Positions 24,664 to 36,600 of a DNA stretch of 64,000 bases are shown piece after piece (within the stretch, counting starts at the first letter, position 1; every line of letters starts with the position of its first letter). This DNA is from Puffinus mauretanicus (lineage: Eukaryota > Chordata > Aves > Procellariiformes > Procellariidae), in contig JAJKFH010000102.1 in assembly GCA_023333565.1 (NCBI GenBank), positions 3,534,001-3,598,000 on the forward strand, in the 5' to 3' direction. Under the pieces are notes generated by a model. The model did no database searches. It saw only the letters and a program-made list of their open reading frames with translations, and was not told the DNA's origin. The translations under genes were made by a program, and so were the position numbers.

Positions 24664-27459
24664 CTACACCATGTCCCTAAGGGCCTCATCTACACGTCTT
24701 TTAAATACCTCCAGGGATGGTGACTCTACCACTTCCCTGGGCAGCCTGTTCCAAGGCCTGACCACTCTTTCAGTAAAAAAATTCCTCCTAATGTCCAATC
24801 TAAACCTCCCCTGGCGCAACTTGAGGCCATTTCCTCTCGTCCTATCGCTTGTTACTTGGGAGAAGAGACCAACACCCACCTCGCTACAACCTCCTTTCAG
24901 GTAGTTGTAGAGCGCGATGAGGTCTCCCCTCAGCCTCCTCTTCTCCAGACTAAACAACCCCAGTTCCCTCAGCCGCCCCTCATAAGACTTGTGCTCCAGG
25001 CCCTTCACCAGCTTCGTTGCCCTCCTCTGGACACGCTCCAGCACCTCCATGTCCTTCTTGTAGTGAGGGGCCTAGAACTGAACACAGGTATTCGAGGTGC
25101 GGCCTCACTAGTGCCGCATACAGGGGCACGATCACCTCCCTGCTCCTGCTGGCCACACTATTTCTAATACAGGCCAGGATGCCATTGGCCTTCTTGGCCA
25201 CCTGGGCACACTGCCGGCTCATGTTCAGCCGGCTGTCAACCAGCACCCCCAGGTCCTTTTCCTCTGGGCAGCTTTCCAGCCACTCTTCCCCAAGCCTGTA
25301 GCGTTGCCTGGGGTTGTTGTGGCCGAAGTGCAGGACCCGGCACTTGGCCTTGTTGAACCTCATACAGTTGGCCTCGGCCCATCGATCCAGTCTGTCCAGG
25401 TCCCTCTGCAGAGCCTTCCTGCCCTCCAGCAGATCAACACTCCCGCCCAGCTTGGTGTCATCTGCAAACTTACTGAGGGAGCACTCCATCCCCTCGTCCA
25501 GATCGTCGATAAAGATATTGAACAACACCGGCCCCAAAACTGAGCCCTGGGGAACACCGCTCGTGACCGGCCGCCAACTGGATTTAACTCCGTTCACCAC
25601 AACTCTCTGGGCTCGGCCGTCCAGCCAGTTTTTTACCCAGCCAAGAGTGTACCTGTCTAGGCCGTGAGCCGCCAGCTTCTCTAGGAGAATGCTGTGGGAG
25701 ACAGTGTCAAAGGCTTTACTGAAGTCCAGGTAGACCACATCCACAGCCTTTCCCTCATCCACGAGGCGGGTCACCTGGTCATAGAAGGAGATCAGGTTGG
25801 TCAAGCAGGACCTGCCTTCCATGAACCCGTGCTGGCTGGGCCTGATCCCCTGGTTGTCCCAGACATGGCTCGTGAGCGCCCTCAAAACAAACCGCTCCAT
25901 GATCTTCCCTGGCACCGAGGTCAGGCTGACCGGCCTGTAGTTCCCGGATCCTCCTTCCGGCCCTTCTTATAGATGGGCGTCACATTGGCGAGCCTCCAGT
26001 CGTCCGGGACCTCCCCAGTTAACCAGGACTGCTGGTAAATGATGGAGAGCAGCTCGGCAAGCTCCTCCACCAGCTCCCTCAGCACCCTCGGGTGGATCCC
26101 ATCCGGCCCCATAGACTTGTGAGCGTCCAGGTGGCGTATCAGCTCATTAACTTCTTCCTCATGGATTATGGGGGGTCTATCCTGCTCGTCGTCCTTGTCA
26201 TCCAGCTCAGGGGGCTGAGTACCCTGAGGATAACTGCTCTGACTGCTAAAGACTGAGGCAAAGAAGGCATTGAGTACCTCAGCCTTATCCTCATCCCTGG
26301 TGGCAGCGTTCCCCCCCGCATCCAATAGAGGATGAAGATTCTCCTTGGCTCTCCTTTTGTCATTAATATACTTGTAAAAGCATTTTTTGTTGTCTCTCAC
26401 GACAGCGGCCAGGTTGAGTTCTAGCCGGGCTTTTGCCTTTCTAATTTCATCTCTGCACGATCTAACGAGATCCCTGTACTGTTCTTGACTTGCCTGCCCC
26501 TTCTTCCACAAGTGATAAACTCTCCTTTTTTTCCTGAGTCCCAGCCAGAGCTCCCCGTTCAGCCAGGCCGGTCGCCTTCCCCGCCCATTCTTCTTGCTGC
26601 ACATGGGGACAGCCCACTCCTGCGCCTTTAAGACTTCCTTCTTGAAGAACGTCCAGCCTTCCTGGACCCCTTTGCCCTTCAGGACTGTCTCCCAAGGGAC
26701 CCTCTCGACCAGTGTCCTGGGCAGGCCAAAGTCTGCCCTCCGGAAGTCCATGGTAGCGGTTTTGCTGGCCCCCCTCTTTACTTCACCAAGTATCGAGAAT
26801 TCTACCATTTCATGGTCGCTAAGCCCAAGCCGGCCTCCGACCACCACATCTCCCACCAGTCCTTCTCTGTTTGTGAACAGCAGGTCAAGCGAGGCACCTC
26901 CCCTGGTGGGCTCGCTTACCAGCTGCGCCAGGAAGTTATCCTCCACACACTCCAGGAACCTCCTCGACTGTTTCCTCTCCGCCGTGTGGTACTGCCAGCA
27001 GATGTCCGGAAAGTTAAAGTCCCCCACGAGAACAAGGGCTAGCGACTGGGAGACTTCTGCCAGCCTCTTGTAGAATATTTCGTCTGCCTCCTCATCCTGG
27101 CTAGGTGGTCTATAACAGACTCCCAGCAGGATATCTGCCTTGTTGGCCTTCCCCCTCATCCTTACCCACAAGCACTCCACCTCGTCATCACTACCATTGA
27201 GTTCTAGACAGTCGAAGCACTCCCTAACATACAGGGCTACCCCACCGCCTCTCCTTCCTCGCCTGTCCCTTCTGAAGAGCTTATAGCCATCCATTGCAGC
27301 ACTCCAATCGTGAGATTCGTCCCACCATGTTTCCGTGATGGCGACTAAGTCATAGCTACCCCGCTGCACAATGGCTTCCAGCTCCTCCTGTTTGCCGCCC
27401 ATGCTGCGTGCATTGGTATAGAGGCACTTGAGCTGGGCTGCCGATTTCTCCCCCGACAT
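24664..27459 (-). pseudogene. CR1 ORF2: endonuclease plus reverse transcriptase, broken
   Basis: Encodes the LINE enzyme that nicks DNA and copies the element RNA onto the target. The first section (25921-27459) is an APE-type endonuclease, with TNAR (residues 15-18), TETWW (42-46), GDFN (146-149), LLFTN (193-197) and SDH (214-216), running into the start of the reverse transcriptase. The frame breaks near 25941, where one base appears lost. The second section (24980-25915) carries [20 protein letters not shown] and the catalytic FADD motif. A one-base gain near 25087 and a TAG at 25072-25074 (a tryptophan codon in the other copy) end that frame. The C-terminal part continues open to 24664. 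All key catalytic residues are visible, so the damage appears recent. Confidence 0.93.
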
Positions 27460-27521
27460 TGGCGTGCGGTCCCTAGGCTCTTCTCTAGTGAGCCTGGTTT
27501 TATCCCCTTCCCCCTTCGAAT

Positions 27522-28319
27522 CTAGTTTAAAGCCCTCTCAATGAGCCCCGCCAACTCATACGCAAGAATCCTTTTCCCCCTCTGAGACAGCTGAACTCCG
27601 TCCATCGTCAGCAAGCCCGGTGCCTTGTAAACCTCCCCGTGGTCAAAGAAGCCAAAATTCTGCCGAAGGCACCAGCCCCTAAGCCACGTGTTGATCCGAT
27701 GAGTTTTCCTGTTCCTTTCAGTGTTCCGCCCTGCCACTAAAGGGATCGAGGAAAACACTACCTGTGCTCCCAATCCTCCCACCAGTCGCCCCAGCGCCCT
27801 GAAGTCCCTTTTGATCCCTTCGGGACTTCTCTCCGCAACCTCTTCACTGCCAGCCTGTATAACCAGTAGTGGGTAGTAATCGGAGGCCTGCACGAGACTA
27901 GGGAGCATCCTAGTAACGTCCTTAACCCGGGCCCCAGGGAGGCAGCAGACTTCCCTGTGGGATGGGTCTGGCCGACAAATTGGGCCCTCCGTCCCCCTCA
28001 GAAGAGAATCACCAATGACAATTACCCTCCTTTTTTTCTTAGCGGAGGCAGTCGTAATTTGTGGGGCTGGCTGCCTCGCCTCGGGCAACCCCCTGGATGG
28101 GCCTTCATCTTCGTTCTCGTTCGTCTGCCCCTCAAGTTCCAGAGCCCCATATCTGTTGTGTAGGGGCAGCTGGGAAGGTTGAGGTGAGGGAGGCCGGGCG
28201 GGGGTTCCTGTTGCCATCAGAGGCGGAGCACCTGCCTCGCTGGGGCCGGGACCCCCTCCGGGGCTGCCTCGCTGGGGCCGGGACCTGCTCCGGGGCAGAG
28301 CCGGACCCCGCCCGGGCAC
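27522..28319 (-). CDS. CR1 ORF1 protein with SGNH/esterase-like domain
   Basis: A 265-residue open frame. Residues 1-90 are proline-, glycine- and arginine-rich and probably disordered, and KKKRR at 94-98 is basic. From about residue 99 comes the SGNH/GDSL-like domain typical of CR1 ORF1, with GDS at 103-105 holding the usual nucleophile. The later blocks depart from the active-enzyme pattern: the block III position reads QAGSEEV (155-161), where GTND is usual, and the final block reads DGVQLS (240-245), where DGxHLS is usual. The catalytic Asn and His therefore look missing, and an RNA-binding or structural role is more likely than ester hydrolysis. It ends 62 bp before the ORF2 start. There is no sign of host use. 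Confidence 0.85.
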   Translation of the reverse strand: MPGRGPALPRSRSRPQRGSPGGGPGPSEAGAPPLMATGTPARPPSPQPSQLPLHNRYGALELEGQTNENEDEGPSRGLPEARQPAPQITTASAKKKRRVIVIGDSLLRGTEGPICRPDPSHREVCCLPGARVKDVTRMLPSLVQASDYYPLLVIQAGSEEVAERSPEGIKRDFRALGRLVGGLGAQVVFSSIPLVAGRNTERNRKTHRINTWLRGWCLRQNFGFFDHGEVYKAPGLLTMDGVQLSQRGKRILAYELAGLIERALN

Positions 28320-28395
28320 CGCGGGGACAGCCCCTTACAGCCACCGTGTGCGGGTGCCCAGTCCTGCACTCCCGGCGCTAGCTCCAGCGCCGGTA

Positions 28396-29555
28396 ATTGG
28401 GCTCTAAAATATGGACCTCTCTTGTCCCACATAAGTGGAAGAAATATTCAGTAACAGCAGAGAATATGACATCCATATTTATATTTAAGAAATCAGTTGT
28501 TTTTCATGTACAGAAAATGGCATATGAAGGTATTTCATTATAACTTCATTACCTGAGCTTCAAGCTTCCAAACAGGGAGCAGATAGTATGGATAGTAAAT
28601 AAACAGCAGCAACCTTTTGGCTTGGACTGTATAGGTTGGCTGTCCCATTATTTACGGTTTTGTGCCAAACATCAGAAATTTCCACAGGGTCGCAGCAGCC
28701 CCTCTGGAGCAGGATCCTGCCTCCTCTCTGGTTCAGCTCTCCATTTTTCAGAGATTTTGTCTCTGAGGCGCATGTGGCATTACCGAAAAAGAGGAATCTT
28801 TGATTTACTCCCTTCATATCTGTTTCTCATCAACCTATTTGTTTGCAGGGTGGGAAGCAATATTGCTCCCAAGAAGCAGTGCTGGATGCTGAAAAGAAAT
28901 AATGATCACCTCACTCAAAACAAGTGCATCCCCTCATTTTAACTGTGCATAAGACTGGGTTCAGTGAAAAGATCCAAATCTCTCCTTTTAAGGCACATTT
29001 TGCATCGTGTCTCTTTAAAGCTAATTACAATTAAAAATAATGGAGAGGGTCATTCTCAGCAGTTGCTAATGGCAGCTAATCCATTACAGAAGGGGAAGTA
29101 AAGAAGTGCCTCATAAAACTCATACAGGAAAGAGCTTTTGAAGAGTCGGACCATAATTGTCCAGACTAGAATTTGGCTATGACGGTGCATTTAGCACCCC
29201 TAATCTTATAAGAAGAGCTATGGGATCCTTAGTAACCACGTGAGTGGTTAGGAATTTGGTTTGATATATTTTTCAAAAGAAGCTAAAAAAAAAAAAAAAA
29301 GGAAGGAAGATGTGGGTACCTGCCAGTGCATGACTAAATCGGTTGCGTTCACTGCATGTTTTCTCACTTTCTCAGGAGCACCTACTTGGGATCCTTTTCA
29401 TTGTCACAATTTTTCTGCTGACCAAGCTGCAGAATTATTATCAGCACACTTGCAGATGGCTTACTTGAAGGTGGCTGATAAATCCTGAGCAGAGATTTAA
29501 TTGGACACTTGGATAACACAGCCTTCCTGCACATCACTTGTATTTATTATCTTGA
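28396..29555. other. Non-coding stretch with TAAT-rich patch
   Basis: AT-rich DNA flanking the CR1 5' end. Around 29000-29100 several homeodomain-type cores (TAATTA, TAATGG, TAATCC, CATTA) are clustered. A run of 16 A's lies at 29285-29300. No gene recognised. Confidence 0.4.
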
Positions 29556-30200
29556 TTGCAACTGCATTGTAACACCAGTTCCCAACAAGACTCTCTTCTT
29601 GCTGGATGTGGTGGGGTTTTCTGGGTGCTGGTCTTCCGTGGAGGAGGGTCTGAGTGGGTGTTGAGACACGTTGTGCTTTGTGGTGTTTGGGAGCGACGAG
29701 CGGCTGTGGGAAGTGTGTATGCTTCTGTCCTGGAGGGTCGGTCCCAGCCGACCTGTAGGCAGCTGGCTACGTTGAGCCATCTGGTCCTTACTGCGTTGAA
29801 GGCTCCCATGTGCCCCGAGAAAGCCCCATCCCCAAAACACATTGCACAAAGACAGCTTCTACCCAAAGTATCTAGAGTTGCAGTGACGTGGAAGGCGCTA
29901 CAGATGGTCCAAAAAACGGTGGCAGGGGAAGAAGAAAGAAACAATAAGCACCTCTATTTCTGGAGGCAGCCCCTGTGTTATCTACCATGCACCATAAGCT
30001 TCCACTGTCGGATTTGCAAAAGCAGCCTGCCTCAGGCTTCCCGCATCTACTGCTGTTTACAGGCACCAGATTGTTTCACTTTTTGTGGGTTTCCCCTAAG
30101 CTGCTTAATGTTCAACTGCACCTATTTTTTTGAAGCATGGAAAAGCATTGCTGTTTGCTGGGAAGAGCTGAGAGAGGATCTCATCATCCTCACCACTTGA
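29556..30200 (+). other. Unexplained 214-codon open frame
   Basis: An ATG-started frame of 214 codons, the longest in the window outside the CR1 copy and the CpG island. The product is cysteine- and tryptophan-rich, with no domain, signal peptide or repeat pattern that I recognise. The opposite strand is also open for 136 codons over part of the same stretch, which weakens a coding reading and points to low stop density. There is no promoter, CpG island or clear splice structure nearby. It may be chance, a decayed retrocopy or part of a non-coding transcript. Confidence 0.15.
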
Positions 30201-33200
30201 AATCTCATGAGGTCCCTTTCCGTAGCCATGTTTTTTTTCCTCTATCCCATAGAAAGGATTATATTATGATAATACTAAGACTGAGTGCTGATGCAAGCTG
30301 AAATCGGGAATCGCTGAAGTTAAAGCTGTGTACACTGACTTAATGCTGCTTTTCTGTGGGTAGTCTTTGGCTACACAGCCCGATAGGACAATATTTCTAT
30401 TTTGCCTCTGCCCCTCAGGTAATCAATCAGCTCCTACCACCTTTAATAATTGCAGTTAATTTTTCAGGCCCTCAGAAGTGGTGGGGGAGAGGTTTCCCCT
30501 CTGCTGTATAAGAGGGTGCAGCTGAGCAGGGGGTGGGTCAGCAGGAGCTGATGCTTCACCTGCTCCACCCTGTGAGTAGCTCAAAGGCATTTTGGCTAAA
30601 ATGCCATTCAGAGACCCGGTCTTTTTTCTCCTTTGCTTTCCTGAGGTTGGGCCAACAGCAGAAAGCAATGCCCCTTTGAGTGGCCCAGTTATGCTGATGG
30701 GTTTATTGTAGGTAACAGAGACAAGCCCCCTCCTGCCACCACCCTCTGCTCTGAGAGGGGGGAAAACAAGGGGGCAAGCACCCATCTATAAGTACTGCTG
30801 TTTTTCCAGGGTCCTGCAGAGGCAACATCTACACTGCAAGGCAAGATGGCCTTGCTCCATCACATGGGCTTGTCCCAGTGAGTCTAACTCAGGTTAGTGA
30901 CATGCTACTTTGTATGTTTATTCTAGAGAAATGCATATTGACCATTGGGTTAAGTCTGCTGTTAAGAAGGAAATCCATGGCTTAGGGGTTATCTAGATTT
31001 ATAAATGTTTTGTATCTTCCATGTGATTGGAAGATTGTGGATATTGTTTGGGTTTTTTATGGTACTTATACTGGATGATATATCGTGCAGGATGAGGCCC
31101 AGAAATGCCATTTGAAATATCACAAGTAGCTAAGAATGGTACTGAACTCACTTCCTTTCACACTTTATACTTTTTTAAAATAATGAGAATTTGTTAATTA
31201 ACAGGCTCAATGGGCCAGTCCTACTATGTGCTCCAACACACATTTGTCTCTGAATGTGAGACTTGATTTTTTTCATATAAGCTTAGACTTAAGCAGGTCA
31301 AATACTAGGCTAGGTTAAAAATGTCAACTGTTTTCCAGAGAAAATTTCTCTGCCCACACAGGAAAAAATACCTTTTTAACTTCCAATGTAAAAAAATGAA
31401 AACATCTTGATGGGTAATTTATGTTTAGACTAATGCCCCTCCTTTTTTTTGTATAGAAAGCGTGACCAGTTCTATGTGCTTTGACAAAATACGTAACATG
31501 AAAGCAACTAAGTAATCTGCAAGTATCCCTCTACTTGTCTTTATAATAGCAAGGTATTTTGCTCGATAGTGGCTTTAGTTCTTCTATTTCCAACTTCTGA
31601 ATATTAACTAAATTATTGTCATACTGCTACAACTTTTCCTGTGTACTTTGGTACCTGTCATGTCAAGCAGCATGCAATCCACTGCTTGCACGCCATACAT
31701 GGGGTTGAATTTTTCATCTCTGTGGAGAAAAGGATGTTTCTCCAGTACCTCAGAGATTAAAATACTTTTTCTTACTCCTGGGAAATCAGCAAAATATGTC
31801 TCTGAATAAATGATGCATTTGCAATCTTAGGTAAATGTATGAATAGTCTAGGATTTTCCTCAAGATGGAATACATGTATATTCTTCACACATGTGAAGTT
31901 GTACTGTGTTTGCTGTGGGAAATTACATTTTTACCCTTGGTGGCATTCATGGAGATAAGAGGCTCAATTTTCTTATACAAGTAGCCTAAGAAGAAAAATC
32001 ATCCATTTGGCGTATTACCAAAAGGGGGGTGGTGGTGTGGTGTGTAATTTACTGGCTTCTGAAAAAAAGCTGAATAGTGATTGTTTGTTGTTGTTGTTTG
32101 GGTTTTTTTCCCCTCTGTGTGCTTATAAAACACACTATTGCGATGAGAAAAAGTCAATCAGTGCTCCTCTCTAAGCCTGACCATGACCTTGGATTTAAAT
32201 CAGGAGCAACTCTGTTTGAGTGAGCACTACTATCTGAACTTAAAAGGAATTAAAAAAACAAAGCAAAACTCAACCATAAACCCTTCCTTCTTCTGATTTT
32301 TTAAAAGAAGTTGTTGATTTTATTGATTTCAGTTCCAAAACTCATGGGTGCTTCAGAAACTGGGGGCTTCACAGCCTGTTTACTGTTTACTTGTGTCTTT
32401 TGTTTTGTTTGCCTTTTTTCCCCCTATAATAATAGCAGTGGCGGGAGAAGCTGCAGAAATCTTTCTATGAAATTTAAAATTTTCACTAAAATCTTCATCA
32501 GGATTTCAGTAAAACTTAAAAAACATTCTCTCTCTTTGGCATGTCTCCTGATGAGACTAGACATGTGGATAGACTTTCCTTGACAGTGAGGCTTGCCCTT
32601 GGTGGTCAGTATGGGAAGAGGCAGTCTCAGGGGTGAAGGGGCTGGAAGGGCTCTGCCCTGCTTGTAGGGTGCCTGCCCCACGTGAGAACCTGCTCCAGCT
32701 GAACCCTCCATCACAGCTTACTAAAAACTGGTGAGCCTATGATAAATAACTAAAAAAGTAAAACGTAAATGGATGTGTCTGCTGTTCTGCAGTGAGATGT
32801 GTGGTAACTGCTGCCCACAACAAGGTGTTGGTAAACTCTGCTTGCCTGCCTTACCTTTGAACACGCTATGGGAAAAGTCGCATGGATAATAATATTTAAA
32901 AATCTGCCTTGCTTGCCCTCAATCAACAGCATAAAATGGCCATTTCATCTCTGGGACTTATACTTACTGAGTTGCTTAAAAATGGCAATTTGTAAGTTCT
33001 TATAATGTCATATTTGTGTAATATTGCACACATTTGTGAAATGCTTTGCTTTAAAATTGCACGGTAACTGCTCTCAGTGATGTTAGTGCAGTGTATGAAG
33101 ATCACTGTGGGTTGAGTGTGGTGGTTTGGGGTTTTTTTTTTTGTTTGTATGTTTGTTTTTAAACTACATCTTAATTGGAACTATTTCTTTGCTAGAAATC

Positions 33201-33610
33201 TTTCTCTTTCTAACCATGTGCCATAGAAGTTAAAAGTAGATTTTACACCTATAGAAAATTATACGTGTTATACTTTCAATTGCCACAGAGTGGCAATGTT
33301 TCAGAAAATGTTACACAAGTCTGCTGACGATATTGTTGGACCTCAGCAGTGGGCTGATGGTGGAGGGTTTCCCTGTAAGCCTCTCTGTACTCCAGCGTGG
33401 CAGGGACAAGCACCCGTGTCAAGGAATCCCCTAAGATGCTGGGGCAGACAATTGCAGTGGTTGAGGGTGGGGACAGGGTAGAGGGATTTAATTATATTTT
33501 TAAAAATTCTCATAATCTTTTTAACGGGGATGGGAGAAACCAGCATTGCTGCTCTCTGAGCTCTTCATGTTCTTTTCCTAATATTTAGGATTTGGGGGAT
33601 CCCCGTTGAG

Positions 33611-33668
33611 GGTATTTTTGGGGTTTTTTTTGGTTTTGGTTTTTTTTTTCTGTTTTGGTTTTTTCCCC
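33611..33668. repeat. G/T-rich low-complexity tract
   Basis: Irregular GGGTTTT and GGTTTT units ending in a short C run. It is the reverse-strand counterpart of the A/C-rich tracts listed elsewhere. Confidence 0.8.
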
Positions 33669-36600
33669 TGTGTCCTACTCAATGTATTAATTTTATGTAG
33701 GGAGAATCAGAACTGTGATTTTTTTGAAGCTGAATAATGGGCAGAATTGCATACTCTACCTGTTTCTCTCATGTTTACATCCAAATATTCTGCAATGCAA
33801 AAATAATGTATCATATTAAGATTCTCAATTGCAATAAGGCTGTTTAGCATCTTCTAACATTATTGTCTATGCTTGACAAGTAAAGTAATAATCTAGATTC
33901 ACTCAGATACTGTCTTAAACTCTCAGTGCACTGAGCAATCATGCCTGTTTGAATCTTTACTCGGATAAATGCTTGTGAAGGAACACATGTCAACATAATT
34001 TCTCAGATTTGCCGTATTTGAAAAAGACCAGAGATAGGGCACAGCCAAAACCCTGGCTCCAGCTGGCTTCAAGCTTTGTCAGAGTCTTGTAGCTCAGGCA
34101 GCTATCTCAGTATTTCCTCAGCATCCAGATTCCCTTACAGAATTATTGAATATTTAAGGTAAAAAAAAAAAATTAGTGATTTGGATTTTGGCTCATCCCT
34201 GGAACTATGTTTTGACATTATGCCCTGTAATTGTTGAATGTCAGTTGTATACCAGGTCCTTGATGGTGAGTGTAATGGAACTGGAATTCCAGGTTTATTG
34301 AAACATGATATTTAGGAAAAGTTGTTACTGATTAGTACACACTGCTGCCCCATGTAATGACGTACAGTTGTGGATGTATAAAATCAAAGGTAACCTTTCC
34401 TTTTCCCTGGATCTGGTCCCTTTTCCTTCCTCTTTTGCCTAATCTTGAGGTGGAGCTCAGGCTCTGCAAACACGCCTGCCCTGGCCCCACTCTCTTATCA
34501 GGTCCTCGGTACATACTGGTCAGGACCCTGGGATAACTAAGCAAACTGTCAGGTATGAAATGGAGCCCTAAGGGGAGACTAATAAAGCGCGAAGGTACTG
34601 AGCATGTCTCTGTGTACAGGAGTAGTTGCTTATGCATTTTGTCCCCTGCAGAACTGCTGTGGAGTAACAACGGCAAAAAAAGGAGAGGGCGAGGTGTGGC
34701 GTTAGCAAGTGCTGCTGTGAAGCTGCTGCAGTGCTTCTGCCTATAAAAGAAGTAAAAATAAAGTTCAGCAGAACCAAACTGAAGCTTTTTTCCAGCCATA
34801 TTCCTCCACTTCTTTACCCTAATAAATAAGGGAATGAAGGATTAGAGGACTTCAAACTTGTGGAAGTGGTGTGGAAGATTATGCACAATGCTTAGCTTTA
34901 TTTTAACCCGCAAACAAGGTCTGGGGGACATTATGGCTACAGCTGTGAAGATTTATACTGTCATTGTCAATTTTTATAGCACTTGGTGAATGGGTTGTAC
35001 ATGCATACACTGGTGTATTTTTGTTCCATCTGTATGAAGTAGTCTAGTGTACGTCCTTGCCCCATCCCTCTAATTTCAGAGGCACATCTCTGTTCCTCCC
35101 AAACCATGGACTAACCTGAGCAATAGGAATTAATAGGTGTGTCCCACCAATTCAGTGATACTCTTTTTAAATCTTATCAAGTTTGCACAGACATACTTTA
35201 GCAACTATTAGTTTCCAATGACATTCCTATTCCTGAGGGGATCTTAAATTCATTGAAGAGTTTTCCTTACTCACTGTAGAATAATAAGCAATAGAGTTAT
35301 CTTTGATACCAATTTAATTAATTCTGCTGCAAGACACTGATTTATTCAGAAGGCTACCACTGATACTACATGCGCACAGTATCGCTTATAGCTAGTCTAA
35401 TTTAATGTGCTGTACTTGTATTGATTTTTACTTTAGCAAAATACAGTCAGACAATAAAGCATGGATTTGGAAAAGCTTTATAGTTCATAAACATTGACAC
35501 ATTCATATTTGACTTTGTCAGCAAAGGAAAATTAGATCAAACAAGGTGCAATGATGCATTTGTTGCTTTGGGAGCCTCTAGTTCAGAACTTGACATTGAT
35601 AAACTGTTATAATTAATTCTTGCCATTTAACGACATGGTATACGCTATCAGCAAAAATGAGCTTTGATGTCAACATATTATATTGACCATCTTCCTATAT
35701 TAATTAGAACATGCCTTGATGGAGTCTTTCCTTATATACAACCAAAAGGGAAATGTAGTGAATTTTGCTTATGTGCCTAACCAACAATGTGCGTTGAGAC
35801 ATTTCGTGCATGCTTACTCAGAGCAACACTTACCCAGAGTCAGAGAATGTTTCTCAGTGATAAAGCAGAAGGAATTGGGAACGTGAACTTCTTGGCTCTA
35901 TTCCTGGATTTGTTATTGAGTGAGGCAAGTCATTAAACACAGTTTGACTCCAGCTTACCTATCTGTTTAATGGAGATAGTAGTATTTTCCTGTTATGGAG
36001 AAAGATTTTAAGGCTTAATTAATTAATATTGTGGAGCTCTTTGCTATACTCAAATGAAAGTCAAAATATTGCTTGGCATAGGTTAAAGTGTATGAAAACA
36101 AAGTGTAATCTGATAGTGCTTTAATTTCATGCATTTTTACTGACAATTAAAATAATTTGATTGCATTGATGCTAACATTCAAATACTTCAGGGTTATTGG
36201 AGAGCTCGTACTAAAAATGAGTGCCATAATAGTTTACAGACTTGCATGTAAAACGCTAAGAATAGCTGGTTATCAACGCTGTTCTCATTTGATGATTTTA
36301 TTTTGCTTTACAAGTGCAGGGAAAGTGCCAGAAAAATCAAAAATTGCAGGATGTTTTGACATTAACAGACACTAATAAGTGGTACTCAGTGGAGCTGCAG
36401 AATGAAGTGATTAAGTAGGTCAGCTTACTTAAAAGAATAGGAAAAAAAATAAGGCTAAAACAGGGGTGCAAATGGGTAGAAAGCATGAAATCCACAAAAG
36501 ACAGCAATATTGGTACAGCTGTGCCCGGGTAATGCACTGGTAACCACGAAAGAGAAATACTGTTAATGAAAAACAGACAGTCTGGCAAAAGAGGGTATCT

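Larger units (their letters stand above)
24580..28395 (-). mobile_element. CR1 LINE, nearly full length
   Basis: The element reads right to left. Its 3' end is at about 24580, with two CATAGAAT units (24583-24598). It then contains the untranslated 3' block, ORF2 (24664-27459), a 62-bp gap, ORF1 (27522-28319) and a short GC-rich 5' segment that gives way to AT-rich DNA at about 28395. At about 3.8 kb it is close to complete; full avian CR1 is about 4.5 kb, so some 5' untranslated sequence is probably missing. ORF1 is open, while ORF2 carries two 1-nt frameshifts and one nonsense change, so this copy is not autonomous. Few differences from the copy at 1265 suggest a fairly young subfamily. Confidence 0.95.

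Noticed and set aside
24671..27073. Plus-strand frames of 76-159 codons across the CR1
   Set aside because: They are antisense shadows of the CR1 ORF2 coding strand.
27957..28432. Frames on both strands around the CR1 5' end
   Set aside because: They are shadows of ORF1 and of the GC-rich 5' segment.
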